DNA of 64,000 nt from an uncultured Clostridia bacterium. GTDB lineage: Bacteria; Bacillota; Clostridia; Christensenellales; Aristaeellaceae. The stretch is taken from positions 23,011 to 87,010 of the forward strand of contig CAKUFG010000010.1 of NCBI GenBank assembly GCA_934647235.1. The letters run 5' to 3'. The notes below the pieces were generated by a model, which saw only the letters and a program-made list of their open reading frames with translations, searched no databases and was not told the DNA's origin. The number at the start of each line of letters is the position of its first letter. The stretch's first letter is position 1. The translations under genes were made by a program, and so were the position numbers. This document shows, in pieces, positions 47,085 through 55,880 of the stretch.

Positions 47085-48323
47085 TCAGATGCAGCCGTTC
47101 GCTTGCAGATATTCCAGCACGCGCATCAGCGCGAGCTTGCCATGCTCGTAGGTAAGCGCGCCCTGCATATAGGCGATATAGGGCGCGCGCATGGGTGCGT
47201 CTGTGCTCAGCTCGATGGACGCGCCGCCCACAAAGGTGCCGGCAGCCATGATCACAGGATCGGCGTAGCCGGGCATCTCGGAGGGCTCGGGCACGACAAA
47301 GCTGTCAATGGGAGATGCGGCCTGGATGCCGCGGCACAGGGCGATCAGACGCTCGGGCGTGCCCATTTCAACGGCCTGGATGATATCTGCGCGCGGCGCG
47401 TCATAGGCAGGTGAGGTCTTCATGCCCAGCTTTTCAAAGATGCGCGAGGCCAGCACGGCGGTTTTGAGCGCCTGTGCCACGGTGTGCGGGGCCATAAACA
47501 GGCCCTGATAGAAGGGCTGGTAGGATGCGGCGTAGCTGCCTGCCTCGCGTCCGATGCCGGGGGCGGTCAGACGCGCCTCAATGCGGCCGATGGCACGATC
47601 CGTGCCCACAATGTATCCGCCGGTGGGGGCCAGGCCGCCGCCCAGGTTTTTGATCAGGCTGCCCACGCACACGTCCGCGCCCAGATGCGTCGGTTCCTGA
47701 TCGCACACAAACGCGCCGTAGCAGTTATCTACCATAATAAAGATGTCGGGGCGGACAGCGCGCACAGCGTCCATCAGCGGCTTCATCTTTTCGGGGGCGA
47801 TGGCGTCGCGCCAGGCATAGCCGCGGCTGCGCTGGAGGGCTACGACCGTGGTGTTGGGGCGAATGGCCGCCAGCACGGCGGGCACGTTGATTTCGCCGTT
47901 ATCCAGCAGGGGGACCGCATCAAAGGATACGCCCATTTCGGAAAGCGAGCCCTCGGGCTTGCCATCCTGGCCGATTACGCCCGCAAGCGTATCATAGGGC
48001 ATGCCGCTGCCTGCCAGCAGATGATCGCCGGGCTTGAGCAGGCCGAACAGACACATGGACAGCGCATGCGTGCCCGAAGCAATCTGCGGACGCACGATGG
48101 CGCTGGAGGCGCCAAATAGCTCAGCTACCACGGCTTCCAGCGTGTCGCGGCCGATATCGTCATAGCCGTAGCCCGTGGTAGGGGCGAAATGGCGCGCGGC
48201 CACATGGTGCTGGGCGAAAGCGTCCAGCACGCGGCGCGTGCCGCGCAGGGACTGCGCGTCGATCTGGGCAAAGCGCGCGGCGCAATCCTGCTCGCACTGC
48301 GCGATAAAGGCTTCAAAATTCAT
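47085..48323 (-). CDS. Methionine gamma-lyase family protein (aluminium-resistance/YnbB-like, PLP enzyme)
   Basis: The start MNFEAFIAQCEQ has GGAGG about 12 bp upstream. The 412-residue PLP-dependent fold-I enzyme has TTGYGYDDIGRDTLE, PQIASGTHALSMCLFG, the metal/PLP Asp in MVDNCYGAFV, the PLP Lys in VGSLIKNLGGGLAPTGGYI and YASYQPFYQGLF-like segments. It matches the family annotated as methionine gamma-lyase or aluminium resistance protein, found beside miaA/hfq in Bacillus (YnbB). The physiological reaction is not settled. It overlaps miaA by 4 bp and ends the nine-gene operon; hfq and hflX, often between them, are missing. Confidence 0.87.
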   Translation of the reverse strand: MNFEAFIAQCEQDCAARFAQIDAQSLRGTRRVLDAFAQHHVAARHFAPTTGYGYDDIGRDTLEAVVAELFGASSAIVRPQIASGTHALSMCLFGLLKPGDHLLAGSGMPYDTLAGVIGQDGKPEGSLSEMGVSFDAVPLLDNGEINVPAVLAAIRPNTTVVALQRSRGYAWRDAIAPEKMKPLMDAVRAVRPDIFIMVDNCYGAFVCDQEPTHLGADVCVGSLIKNLGGGLAPTGGYIVGTDRAIGRIEARLTAPGIGREAGSYAASYQPFYQGLFMAPHTVAQALKTAVLASRIFEKLGMKTSPAYDAPRADIIQAVEMGTPERLIALCRGIQAASPIDSFVVPEPSEMPGYADPVIMAAGTFVGGASIELSTDAPMRAPYIAYMQGALTYEHGKLALMRVLEYLQANGCI

Positions 48324-49264
48324 CGGATGTGTTCCTCCCAATCCTGAATAATACGTTCTTTTGCGTGGCTTAGCTCGACGCTTGGAAGCCAGCGGATGCG
48401 CGCATCGCGCCGGAACCAGATCAGCTGCCGCCGGGCGTAATTGCGCGTGCCAACCTTGATGGCCTCGGCAGCCTGGGCAGGCGATATATCGCCGTGCAGG
48501 CAGGGCAGCAGCTCTTTATAGCCAAGCCCCTGCATGCTCTGCGCATCCTCAGGCACGCCGCTGTCAAGCAGGGCCTGCACCTCCTGCATAAGGCCGCTTG
48601 CAAGCATTTGATCCACGCGCTGATTGATGCGCGCATGCAGCTCGGCCCGCGGCCAATCAACGGCATACAGGCTGAAATCATAGGGCGCGTCCGCCTGGGC
48701 GGGCGTGCGGTGCTGCGACATGGGGATGCCCGTCAGCTCGTAGATTTCCAGCGCGCGGATGACGCGGCGCTGGTCGTTTGGATGCAGGCGGGCGGCGGCG
48801 GGCGGATCGACGGCGGCCAGACGGGCGTGCATGCCTGCCGCGCCTTCGCGCTCGGCCTGCTCGGTCAGCCGTTTCCGGACGGCAGGGTCGCTGGGCAGTC
48901 CGCCGTAATCCATGGGCAGGGTCAGCCCCTGCAGATACAGCCCCGTACCGCCTACCAGCATGGGAACGCGGCCGCGCTGGACGATATCAGCGATGACTGC
49001 GCGCGCCTGCTCCACATACTGCGCTACGGAAAACGGCTCGGTCGGCTCTGCAATATCCAGCATATGGTGCGGGATGAGCGCGCGCTCATCGGCGGTTGGC
49101 TTGGCTGTGCCGATGTCCATGCGGCGATAAATCTGCATGGAATCCATGCAGACGATCTCACAGTCGAGCGCCTGCGCGAGAGGAAGGGACAACGCGGTCT
49201 TGGCGCTGGCGGTTGCGCCCACAATGCCCAATACGCGCGGCTTGCTTTGCGTGGTTGTATTCAT
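48320..49264 (-). CDS. miaA: tRNA dimethylallyltransferase
   Basis: A 314-residue protein: P-loop LGIVGATASAKTALSLPLAQ, the DSMQIYRRMDIGTAKPT block with the catalytic Asp/Thr region, HHMLDIAEPTEPFSV, LVGGTGLYLQGLTL, and the C-terminal TRNYARRQLIWFRRD. MiaA adds a dimethylallyl group to A37 of tRNAs reading UNN codons, the first step before MiaB in this same operon. The P-loop normally reads GPTASGKT; here it is GATASAKT, so the Gly before Lys is Ala. It follows mutL by 15 bp. Confidence 0.94.
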   Translation of the reverse strand: MNTTTQSKPRVLGIVGATASAKTALSLPLAQALDCEIVCMDSMQIYRRMDIGTAKPTADERALIPHHMLDIAEPTEPFSVAQYVEQARAVIADIVQRGRVPMLVGGTGLYLQGLTLPMDYGGLPSDPAVRKRLTEQAEREGAAGMHARLAAVDPPAAARLHPNDQRRVIRALEIYELTGIPMSQHRTPAQADAPYDFSLYAVDWPRAELHARINQRVDQMLASGLMQEVQALLDSGVPEDAQSMQGLGYKELLPCLHGDISPAQAAEAIKVGTRNYARRQLIWFRRDARIRWLPSVELSHAKERIIQDWEEHIR

Positions 49265-49279
49265 AGTCGGTTTTGAATC

Positions 49280-51388
49280 CTAGTTTTGAATTCTATGGAA
49301 GCGTTTCTCCAGCTCGCGCTGGGTTACTTCTATCATCAGCGGCCGTCCGTGCGGGCAGGTGGGCATTACGTTATCCTCCAGCATGCGGCGAACCAGCTCC
49401 ATCATTGCATCCACCGGGATTTTTTCGCCGCCCTTGACGGCATGCTTGCAGGCCATCTGGATGATGCGGTCGGTACGCTTCTGCGTGCTGATCTGCCCGC
49501 TTTCGGACAGATCGTCCAGCGCGTCGCACAGGCATTCGGCTGTACGGGCCACGCCCAGCACCATGGGCACCGCGCGCAGCTGCACGGTTAAATCGCCAAA
49601 GTCTGCCGCGTCAAAGCCTGCGGCGCGCAGCGCTTCGCCGTTTTCGAGAAAGGCTTCGTATTCGCGGTGCGTCAGGCGCACAAGCACGGGGGTCAGCAGC
49701 CCTTGCGCTGCGGTATCTCCGGCACAGGCCTTCATCATGCGCTCATAGAGCAGCCGCTCGTGCACGGCGTGCTGATCGCACAGCAGCATGCGATCCTGAT
49801 ATTCCAGGATGATATAGGTATCGAAAACGATGCCGATCAGGCGAAGCGGCAGGCGGGTGAACTTTTCATCAACCGGCGCGGCTTCAAGCTGCTCCGCTGC
49901 GGGCTCGACAGGAGCGGGCTGCGGCGGAATTGGCAGTGCCTGCTGCTCCTGCTGGATGACGGGAGGCGGGGACGGAAGCTCTTCCTTGGGGCTTTCGGCA
50001 AGCGTCTTTTCTGGCGCGGGAACGGGCACGGGAACGATGAAGGGGGTGTCCTGCTTCTGGATAGGCGCAGGTGCAGCGGGACGATCCCAATCGTTTCTTC
50101 GCGGCGTAACGGCCTCGGGCTTGTAAGCAGCAGGCGGCAAAATGCCATTGGAGCTGTGCGCGGTCAGCGGCGCAGAAGCCGTGCTGAATCCTGAACTTAT
50201 GACTGAAGTATCTGGAATTATCTTTTCTTCTTTTTGAATATCGGTATTTGAAAAAATATAATCTGGTTTATTTTTTACAGAATCATCTTTTTTAATAGAT
50301 GAAATATCGTCTGCTTTTTGCGGATCAATTCGCTTTACGACGGTAGGCGCTCGGTCAATGGGCTCGTCAAATAGCTTTGCGGCGGCATTCAGCGGGCTGC
50401 TTTCCTGAAGCGCCTCATTTACCAGCGTGCATACAGCTTCGCGCACGCCAGACTCGTTTTGAAAGCGCACCTCCCATTTGTTGGGGTGGACGTTGACGTC
50501 TACTGCTTCAAACGGCATGGTCAGATGCAGGATGCACATGGGGAAGCGGCCGATCATCACGCGCTGCTTGCAGGCTTCCTCCAGCGCGGCGGTAAGCAGA
50601 TTGCTTTTGATCAGGCGGCCGTTGAGAATGAAGGACTCATGTGCGCGGTTGCCGCGAGAAAGATCGCCAACGCCTACAAAGCCGTCCAGCACAATGCCGT
50701 TCATATTGCCGGAAACATGCTTGAGTTTTTCCAGCGCGGACAGGCCGTAGATGCTCATCACTGCGCTTTCCAGCTTGCCGTCGCCGGGGCTGAAATACAC
50801 TGTTTTTCCATCGGCGATATAGCGGAAGGAAATCTGCGGATGCGACAGAATGAAGCGCAGCATCAGATCCGAAACATAGCCCGTTTCGGTAGAGGGCTTT
50901 TTCAGAAATTTGCGACGCACAGGCGCATTGAAGAAAAGGTCCTTTACCAGAAAGCTGGTGCCCTCCGGGCAGGGGGCCTCGCGCAGCTCGCTGATTTCGC
51001 CGCCGTTATTCTGCACGCTCAGGCCGCAGTCCGCCCCGCGCACGCGGGTAGTGCAGGTGACCTTGGCCACGGCTGCGATGGAGGCCAGCGCCTCGCCGCG
51101 GAAGCCCAGCGTCTGCACGCCCACCAGATCGCCTGCCTGGCTGATTTTGCTGGTGGCATGGCGCGCGAAAGCCAGGCGGATATCGCTGGGCTGAATGCCC
51201 GAGCCGTTGTCTACCACGCGGAAGGAGGTCAGCCCGCCGTCGCGGATTTCTACCGCGATGGAGGTTGCGCCTGCATCCATGCTGTTTTCTACCAGCTCCT
51301 TAATGGCGGCGGAGGGACGCTCCACCACCTCGCCCGCAGCGATCTGCCCGACCACCTCGGAGGAAAGAAGCTTAATGTGCGTTGCCAT
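49280..51388 (-). CDS. mutL: DNA mismatch repair protein MutL (endonuclease type)
   Basis: A 702-residue protein. The N-terminal GHKL ATPase has VENSMDAGAT, VVDNGSGI and TLGFRGEALASIA. After about residue 330 a long disordered linker rich in Pro and Glu (to about 510) follows. The C-terminal domain carries the endonuclease motif LLCDQHAVHERLLYE and the late CPHGRP. It nicks the nascent strand after MutS recognition in bacteria that lack MutH. Part of the linker is coded by a strikingly AT-rich stretch (about 50205-50345). It lies 13 bp after mutS. Confidence 0.95.
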   Translation of the reverse strand: MATHIKLLSSEVVGQIAAGEVVERPSAAIKELVENSMDAGATSIAVEIRDGGLTSFRVVDNGSGIQPSDIRLAFARHATSKISQAGDLVGVQTLGFRGEALASIAAVAKVTCTTRVRGADCGLSVQNNGGEISELREAPCPEGTSFLVKDLFFNAPVRRKFLKKPSTETGYVSDLMLRFILSHPQISFRYIADGKTVYFSPGDGKLESAVMSIYGLSALEKLKHVSGNMNGIVLDGFVGVGDLSRGNRAHESFILNGRLIKSNLLTAALEEACKQRVMIGRFPMCILHLTMPFEAVDVNVHPNKWEVRFQNESGVREAVCTLVNEALQESSPLNAAAKLFDEPIDRAPTVVKRIDPQKADDISSIKKDDSVKNKPDYIFSNTDIQKEEKIIPDTSVISSGFSTASAPLTAHSSNGILPPAAYKPEAVTPRRNDWDRPAAPAPIQKQDTPFIVPVPVPAPEKTLAESPKEELPSPPPVIQQEQQALPIPPQPAPVEPAAEQLEAAPVDEKFTRLPLRLIGIVFDTYIILEYQDRMLLCDQHAVHERLLYERMMKACAGDTAAQGLLTPVLVRLTHREYEAFLENGEALRAAGFDAADFGDLTVQLRAVPMVLGVARTAECLCDALDDLSESGQISTQKRTDRIIQMACKHAVKGGEKIPVDAMMELVRRMLEDNVMPTCPHGRPLMIEVTQRELEKRFHRIQN

Positions 51389-51401
51389 TGGTGTTTCTCC
51401 T

Positions 51402-54011
51402 TTACAGCTTGCGCGCCTTTTCGCGCAGCAGGAAGAGCTTGTTCAGCGCATCCATGGGCGACATGGACAGTACGTCCGTGTTGGCCAGCTCCTCAATCAG
51501 CTCGGTACGGCCGTATTCAAACATATCCTGCTGCTGATTCTTGCGCTTGCCCTTTTCCAGAATGTTCTTGCCGATGGTGTTCTGATTGATGTTGTTGGCC
51601 TCCAGGCGCGCCTCGATTTCCTGCGCGCGGGCGACCACGGCATGGGGAACGCCGGCCAGGCGCGCAACGTATACGCCGAAGCTCTTATCCGCTCCGCCGC
51701 GCACGATCTTGCGCAGAAAGATGACCTCCTCGCCGTGCTCCTTGACCGAAATCTGATAGTTGGATACGCCCTCCAGCACGCCTTCCAGCTCCGAAAGCTC
51801 GTGATAGTGGGTGGCGAACAGCGTTTTTGCGCCGCATTTTTTCTGGTCGCACAGGTATTCCACCGTGGCCCAGGCGATGCTCAGACCGTCAAAGGTGCTG
51901 GTGCCGCGGCCGATTTCATCCAGGATGACCAGCGAACGGGCGGTGGCGTTGCGCAGGATATAGGCCGTTTCACTCATCTCTACCATGAAGGTGGATTGGC
52001 CGCCTGCCAGGTCGTCGGATGCACCCACGCGGGTGTATACGTTATCAACCAGCGAAATGGCGGCCTCGCGCGCGGGAACAAAGGAGCCTATGTGCGCCAT
52101 CAGCACAATCAGCGCCACCTGGCGCATGTAGGTGCTTTTACCGGCCATGTTGGGGCCGGTAATGATCTGCATGCGCAGGTCGCCGTCGTTCATCTCGGTA
52201 TCGTTGGGGACAAACAGATTATCCGACAGCATGCGCTCCACCACCGGATGGCGGCCGTCGCGGATGGTCAGCGTGCCGTCATCGGTAAGCGTGGGGCGGA
52301 CATAATTGTTTTCCCGTGCAACACGCGCCAAAGACAGCAGCGCGTCCAGCGTTTTGAGCGCGTTGGCTGTGCCTTGAAGGCGGGGCATGGCGGCGGCGAT
52401 TTCACTGCGGATGGCGTAGAACAGCTCCAGCTCCAGGCGGGTGCTCTGCTCCTGTGCGCCGGTGATTTTGCTTTCGATCTGACGCAGCTCGTCCGTGGTA
52501 AAGCGCTCGCTGGACGCAAGCGTCTGCCTGCGCTGATAGCGCAGCGGCACCAGATTGTAGTAGGACTTGGTGACTTCGATATAGTAGCCGAACACCCGGT
52601 TGTACTGGATGCGCAGCGTCTTGATGCCGGTTTCCTCGCGCTCCTTGGCTTCCAGATCGCTGAGCCATTGCTTGCCCTGCGTGGTGGCCTGGCGCAATTC
52701 GTCCAGCTGCGCGTTATACCCCTCGCGGATCACCGCGCCCTCGGTAATCTGCAGCGGCGCGTCGGGGTTGATTGCATTTTCAAGCAGCTGCGCAAGGCCG
52801 GAGAGGGGATCGAGCTCTCCCAGCGCGGCGCAGACGGGCGCGCACGCCTCGTCCGCCAGCAGCGCCTGCAGCGGCGGCACCTGCTTGAGCGAGCGCAGCA
52901 GCGCCAGGCAGTCGCGGGCGTTGAGCGTATTATAGGATACCTTGGACAGGATGCGCTCCATATCATATACGTTGCGAAGAATATCATACAGGCGCTCGGA
53001 AAGCACATGGTTGTCATACAGCGCGGATACGGCGTTCAGGCGCAGCTCGATGGCGGCGCGGGCCAGCAGGGGCTGCTCCACCCAGCGGCGCAGCAGGCGG
53101 CCGCCCATGGCCGTGGCGGTCTTATCCAGCAGCCACAGCAGGCTTCCGCGTGTAGTACGGCTGTGCAGCCCCTCGGTCAGTTCCAGGTTGCGGCGGGTGG
53201 CTGCGTCCAGGGGCATGGTTTGGTTTTCGCTCAGGATGCGCAGCGCCGTGATGTGCGTCATGGCGTTTTTCTGCGTTTCGGACAGATAGCGCATCAGCGC
53301 GCCCGCAGCGTGCGCGGCAGGCAGAAGCGTCGCATCCAGGCCCAGCGCAGTCAGCGAGTTTACCCCGAAATGCTCGCAGAGCATATCGCTGGCGTTTGCG
53401 CCGTGGAAGGCCGTCTGCGGGCAGGAGCCGATGGAGGCCTCGGACAGCGGATGGACGGTATCGGGGGCGTTGGTGATGATCTCGCGCGGGGCGATGGCCG
53501 CCAGCGCGCCGCGAAGCTCACGTTCCTCGTTGGAAAGCTGGCGCACGTAAAACTCGCCCGTCGTTACGTCCGTATAGGCAAGGCCTGCGCGCTTGCCCTC
53601 GATGCATACGCTGGCAAGGAAGCTGTTCTGCCGCTCGGACAGGGCGGATTGATCCGTCACGGTACCGGGGGTGACGATGCGCGTGATTTCGCGCTTGACA
53701 AGCCCCTTGGCCAGGGCGGGATCCTCCATCTGCTCGCAGATGGCCACGCGATAGCCCTTTTCAATCAGGCGGGTGATATAGGTATCCACCGCGTGATAGG
53801 GCACGCCGCACATGGGCGCGCGCTCCGGCAGGCCGCAGTCGCGCCCTGTAAGGGTCAGCTCCAGCTCGCGGCTGGCGGTCAGCGCGTCGTCAAAGAACAT
53901 TTCATAAAAATCGCCCAGGCGGTAGAAAAGCAGCTCGTCGGGGTGCTGCTCCTTAATGGCCAGGTATTGCTGCATCATGGGCGTAACGCTGCCAACGGGC
54001 GGTCTTGCCAT
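51402..54011 (-). CDS. mutS: DNA mismatch repair protein MutS
   Basis: An 869-residue MutS1 protein. The mismatch-binding domain has LFYRLGDFYEMFFDDA, the Phe-x-Glu motif. The connector and lever regions follow, then the ATPase with IITGPNMAGKSTYMRQVALI, VDNVYTRVGASDDL, QSTFMVEMSETAYIL, DEIGRGTSTFDG and FATHYHEL. It detects mismatches and recruits MutL. Usual family length. It follows the YlbF-like gene after 46 bp and has AAAGGAGT before the ATG. Confidence 0.97.
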   Translation of the reverse strand: MARPPVGSVTPMMQQYLAIKEQHPDELLFYRLGDFYEMFFDDALTASRELELTLTGRDCGLPERAPMCGVPYHAVDTYITRLIEKGYRVAICEQMEDPALAKGLVKREITRIVTPGTVTDQSALSERQNSFLASVCIEGKRAGLAYTDVTTGEFYVRQLSNEERELRGALAAIAPREIITNAPDTVHPLSEASIGSCPQTAFHGANASDMLCEHFGVNSLTALGLDATLLPAAHAAGALMRYLSETQKNAMTHITALRILSENQTMPLDAATRRNLELTEGLHSRTTRGSLLWLLDKTATAMGGRLLRRWVEQPLLARAAIELRLNAVSALYDNHVLSERLYDILRNVYDMERILSKVSYNTLNARDCLALLRSLKQVPPLQALLADEACAPVCAALGELDPLSGLAQLLENAINPDAPLQITEGAVIREGYNAQLDELRQATTQGKQWLSDLEAKEREETGIKTLRIQYNRVFGYYIEVTKSYYNLVPLRYQRRQTLASSERFTTDELRQIESKITGAQEQSTRLELELFYAIRSEIAAAMPRLQGTANALKTLDALLSLARVARENNYVRPTLTDDGTLTIRDGRHPVVERMLSDNLFVPNDTEMNDGDLRMQIITGPNMAGKSTYMRQVALIVLMAHIGSFVPAREAAISLVDNVYTRVGASDDLAGGQSTFMVEMSETAYILRNATARSLVILDEIGRGTSTFDGLSIAWATVEYLCDQKKCGAKTLFATHYHELSELEGVLEGVSNYQISVKEHGEEVIFLRKIVRGGADKSFGVYVARLAGVPHAVVARAQEIEARLEANNINQNTIGKNILEKGKRKNQQQDMFEYGRTELIEELANTDVLSMSPMDALNKLFLLREKARKL

Positions 54012-54057
54012 GCATGATCACTCCTTTTGTACAGATGGATGAGCGCGCGCTTCAGGC

Positions 54058-54468
54058 TTAATGCCCGCCGCAGCCCTGACAGCGGGAGCAATCGCCGCCG
54101 CAGGCAGCCGTTTCGGCGTCGGGGAACATGACGGACTGCAGCACTTCGTTGACGGCGGCCATCATGGCGTTGAAATCGCTGCGCGCATCCAGAATGCGCT
54201 TGTAGGCGGGGAGCACCTTCATTTTGTCGTTTTCCTCGTCGATCTCGCGGGTCAGCGCGCCGATCAGGTCAAAATCCTTTTCATCCTTCATGGTTTCGTT
54301 TTCAAGCTGCTGGCGCTTTTCGATGAAAGCGGCCACGCAGGTGGAAAGCTCGGGATCCTTTTCGCCCGCGTCCTCGGCAGCCTGCAGCTCGGTATATTCA
54401 TTGCTCTGGGCCAGCAGCTTTGCCAGCTCCTCAACTTTTTCATACACATTGTAATGCAGCTTGAACAT
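54058..54468 (-). CDS. YlbF/YmcA family protein with C-terminal Cys cluster
   Basis: A 136-residue helical protein of the YlbF/YmcA family (VYEKVEELAKLLAQSNEYTE, AFIEKRQQLENETM, LPAYKRILDARSDFNAMMAA). Its C-terminal tail, AACGGDCSRCQGCGGH, holds four Cys and may bind a metal or an Fe-S cluster. The B. subtilis Y-complex carries Fe-S clusters, so this tail is of interest. It lies between miaB and mutS, the position of ymcA in Bacillus, and starts 5 bp after the miaB stop. It probably affects RNA processing with RNase Y. Confidence 0.86.
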   Translation of the reverse strand: MFKLHYNVYEKVEELAKLLAQSNEYTELQAAEDAGEKDPELSTCVAAFIEKRQQLENETMKDEKDFDLIGALTREIDEENDKMKVLPAYKRILDARSDFNAMMAAVNEVLQSVMFPDAETAACGGDCSRCQGCGGH

Positions 54469-54473
54469 AGGGC

Positions 54474-55880
54474 TTATTCCTCCACTTTTTCGCCGCGCAG
54501 GGTATTGCTGCCCGCGCCGGTAATGCGCACGCGCACCATTTTGCCGATATCGTCGGGCGCGCCGTTGAAGTTCACGTTGATATTGCGGCCGGTCTTGCCG
54601 GTCAGCTGGTTTTCGCGGCGGCGGGATACGCCCTCTACCAGCGCCTGCACGGTTTCGCCGCGCATGGAGTCAAGCACCTCGCCGGTGATTTTCTCCTGCA
54701 GGGCGATCAGCCGCTCGATGCGCTCGGAGGCCGCGTCCGGCGCGATGCGGCCGGGCATTTCCGCCGCGCGCGTTCCCCTGCGCGGGCTGTAAATAAAGGT
54801 GTAGGCGCTGTCGTAGCGCACCTGCTCCACCAGCGACAGGGTATCCTCAAATTCCGCTTCGGTTTCGCCGGGGAAGGCCACGATCAGGTCGGTCGTCAGG
54901 CCGATGTGAGGAATGGCCGCGCGGAGTTTTTGCACCTTTTCAAGGTATTGCTCGCGCGTATAGCTGCGGTTCATCGCCTGCAGAATGCGGTTAGAGCCCG
55001 CCTGAACAGGCAGGTGCAGATGCGGGGCGATGGCGGGATTATGCGCCATTTCGTCAATCAGCGCGTCGGACAGATCCTTGGGATGCGAGGTCATAAAGCG
55101 AATGCGCTCTACGCCCGTCTGGCTGACGCGGTGCAGAAGCTGGGCAAAGGATACGCCCTCGTCGCTGTCCAGACCATAGCTGTTTACATTCTGCCCGATC
55201 AGCATGATTTCCTTTACGCCGGATTTTACCAGCTCGTCGGCCTCGCGCACGATATCGTCCGCCCGACGGGAACGCTCACGCCCGCGCACATAGGGCACGA
55301 TGCAGTAGGAGCAGAAATTGTTGCAGCCGTACATCACCGTGATATATGCTTTGATATCGCTTTCACGGTGAATAGGCAGGCCTTCGGCCAGCGTGCTGGC
55401 TTCGTTTTCTACGCGGATGACGCGCTCATGGTTGGAAACGGCCTGCCACAGGTATTCGGGCAGACGATAAAGATTGCCCGTACCGAAGGCCACGTCGATA
55501 AAGGGATACTGCTTGAGAAGCTTCTGCGCCATTTCCTGCTGCTGAATCATGCAGCCGCACACGCCGATGAGCATGTCCGGGCGCTCTTTTTTTACTTCCT
55601 TCAGCCAGGTCACATTGCCCAGCGCCTTGCGCTCGGCATTATCGCGGATGCAGCAGGTGTTGTGCAGCACAAAATCGGCGGCAGTACGCTCCGCCGCAGG
55701 CTCCAGCCCCATTTCCTCCAGCATGCCGGCCAGTTTTTCGCTGTCGTGCGCGTTCATCTGGCAGCCGTAGGTGACGATATAATAGGATTTGGGCCGATCG
55801 GGATGGCAGCGCACCTGGCGCGCAAAATCGCGCTGGCGCTGCAGCTCTTCCTGGGAGATACGAACGGTTTCCTCACGCAT
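54474..55880 (-). CDS. miaB: tRNA-2-methylthio-N6-dimethylallyladenosine synthase
   Basis: A 468-residue radical SAM methylthiotransferase. The N-terminal cluster Cys lie in YIVTYGCQMNAHDSEK, LHNTCCIRDNAE and IGVCGCMIQQ. The radical SAM triad is in YGCNNFCSYCIVPYVRGRE. A TRAM domain ends the protein (RGETVQALVEGVSR...). It adds the 2-methylthio group to i6A37 made by MiaA. Both enzymes are in this operon. It overlaps rng by 8 bp. Confidence 0.96.
   Translation of the reverse strand: MREETVRISQEELQRQRDFARQVRCHPDRPKSYYIVTYGCQMNAHDSEKLAGMLEEMGLEPAAERTAADFVLHNTCCIRDNAERKALGNVTWLKEVKKERPDMLIGVCGCMIQQQEMAQKLLKQYPFIDVAFGTGNLYRLPEYLWQAVSNHERVIRVENEASTLAEGLPIHRESDIKAYITVMYGCNNFCSYCIVPYVRGRERSRRADDIVREADELVKSGVKEIMLIGQNVNSYGLDSDEGVSFAQLLHRVSQTGVERIRFMTSHPKDLSDALIDEMAHNPAIAPHLHLPVQAGSNRILQAMNRSYTREQYLEKVQKLRAAIPHIGLTTDLIVAFPGETEAEFEDTLSLVEQVRYDSAYTFIYSPRRGTRAAEMPGRIAPDAASERIERLIALQEKITGEVLDSMRGETVQALVEGVSRRRENQLTGKTGRNINVNFNGAPDDIGKMVRVRITGAGSNTLRGEKVEE

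Noticed and set aside
51195..54017. A 940-codon open frame antisense to mutS and the start of mutL
   Set aside because: Low-complexity translation with no recognisable family, fully covered by mutS, whose motifs are complete.
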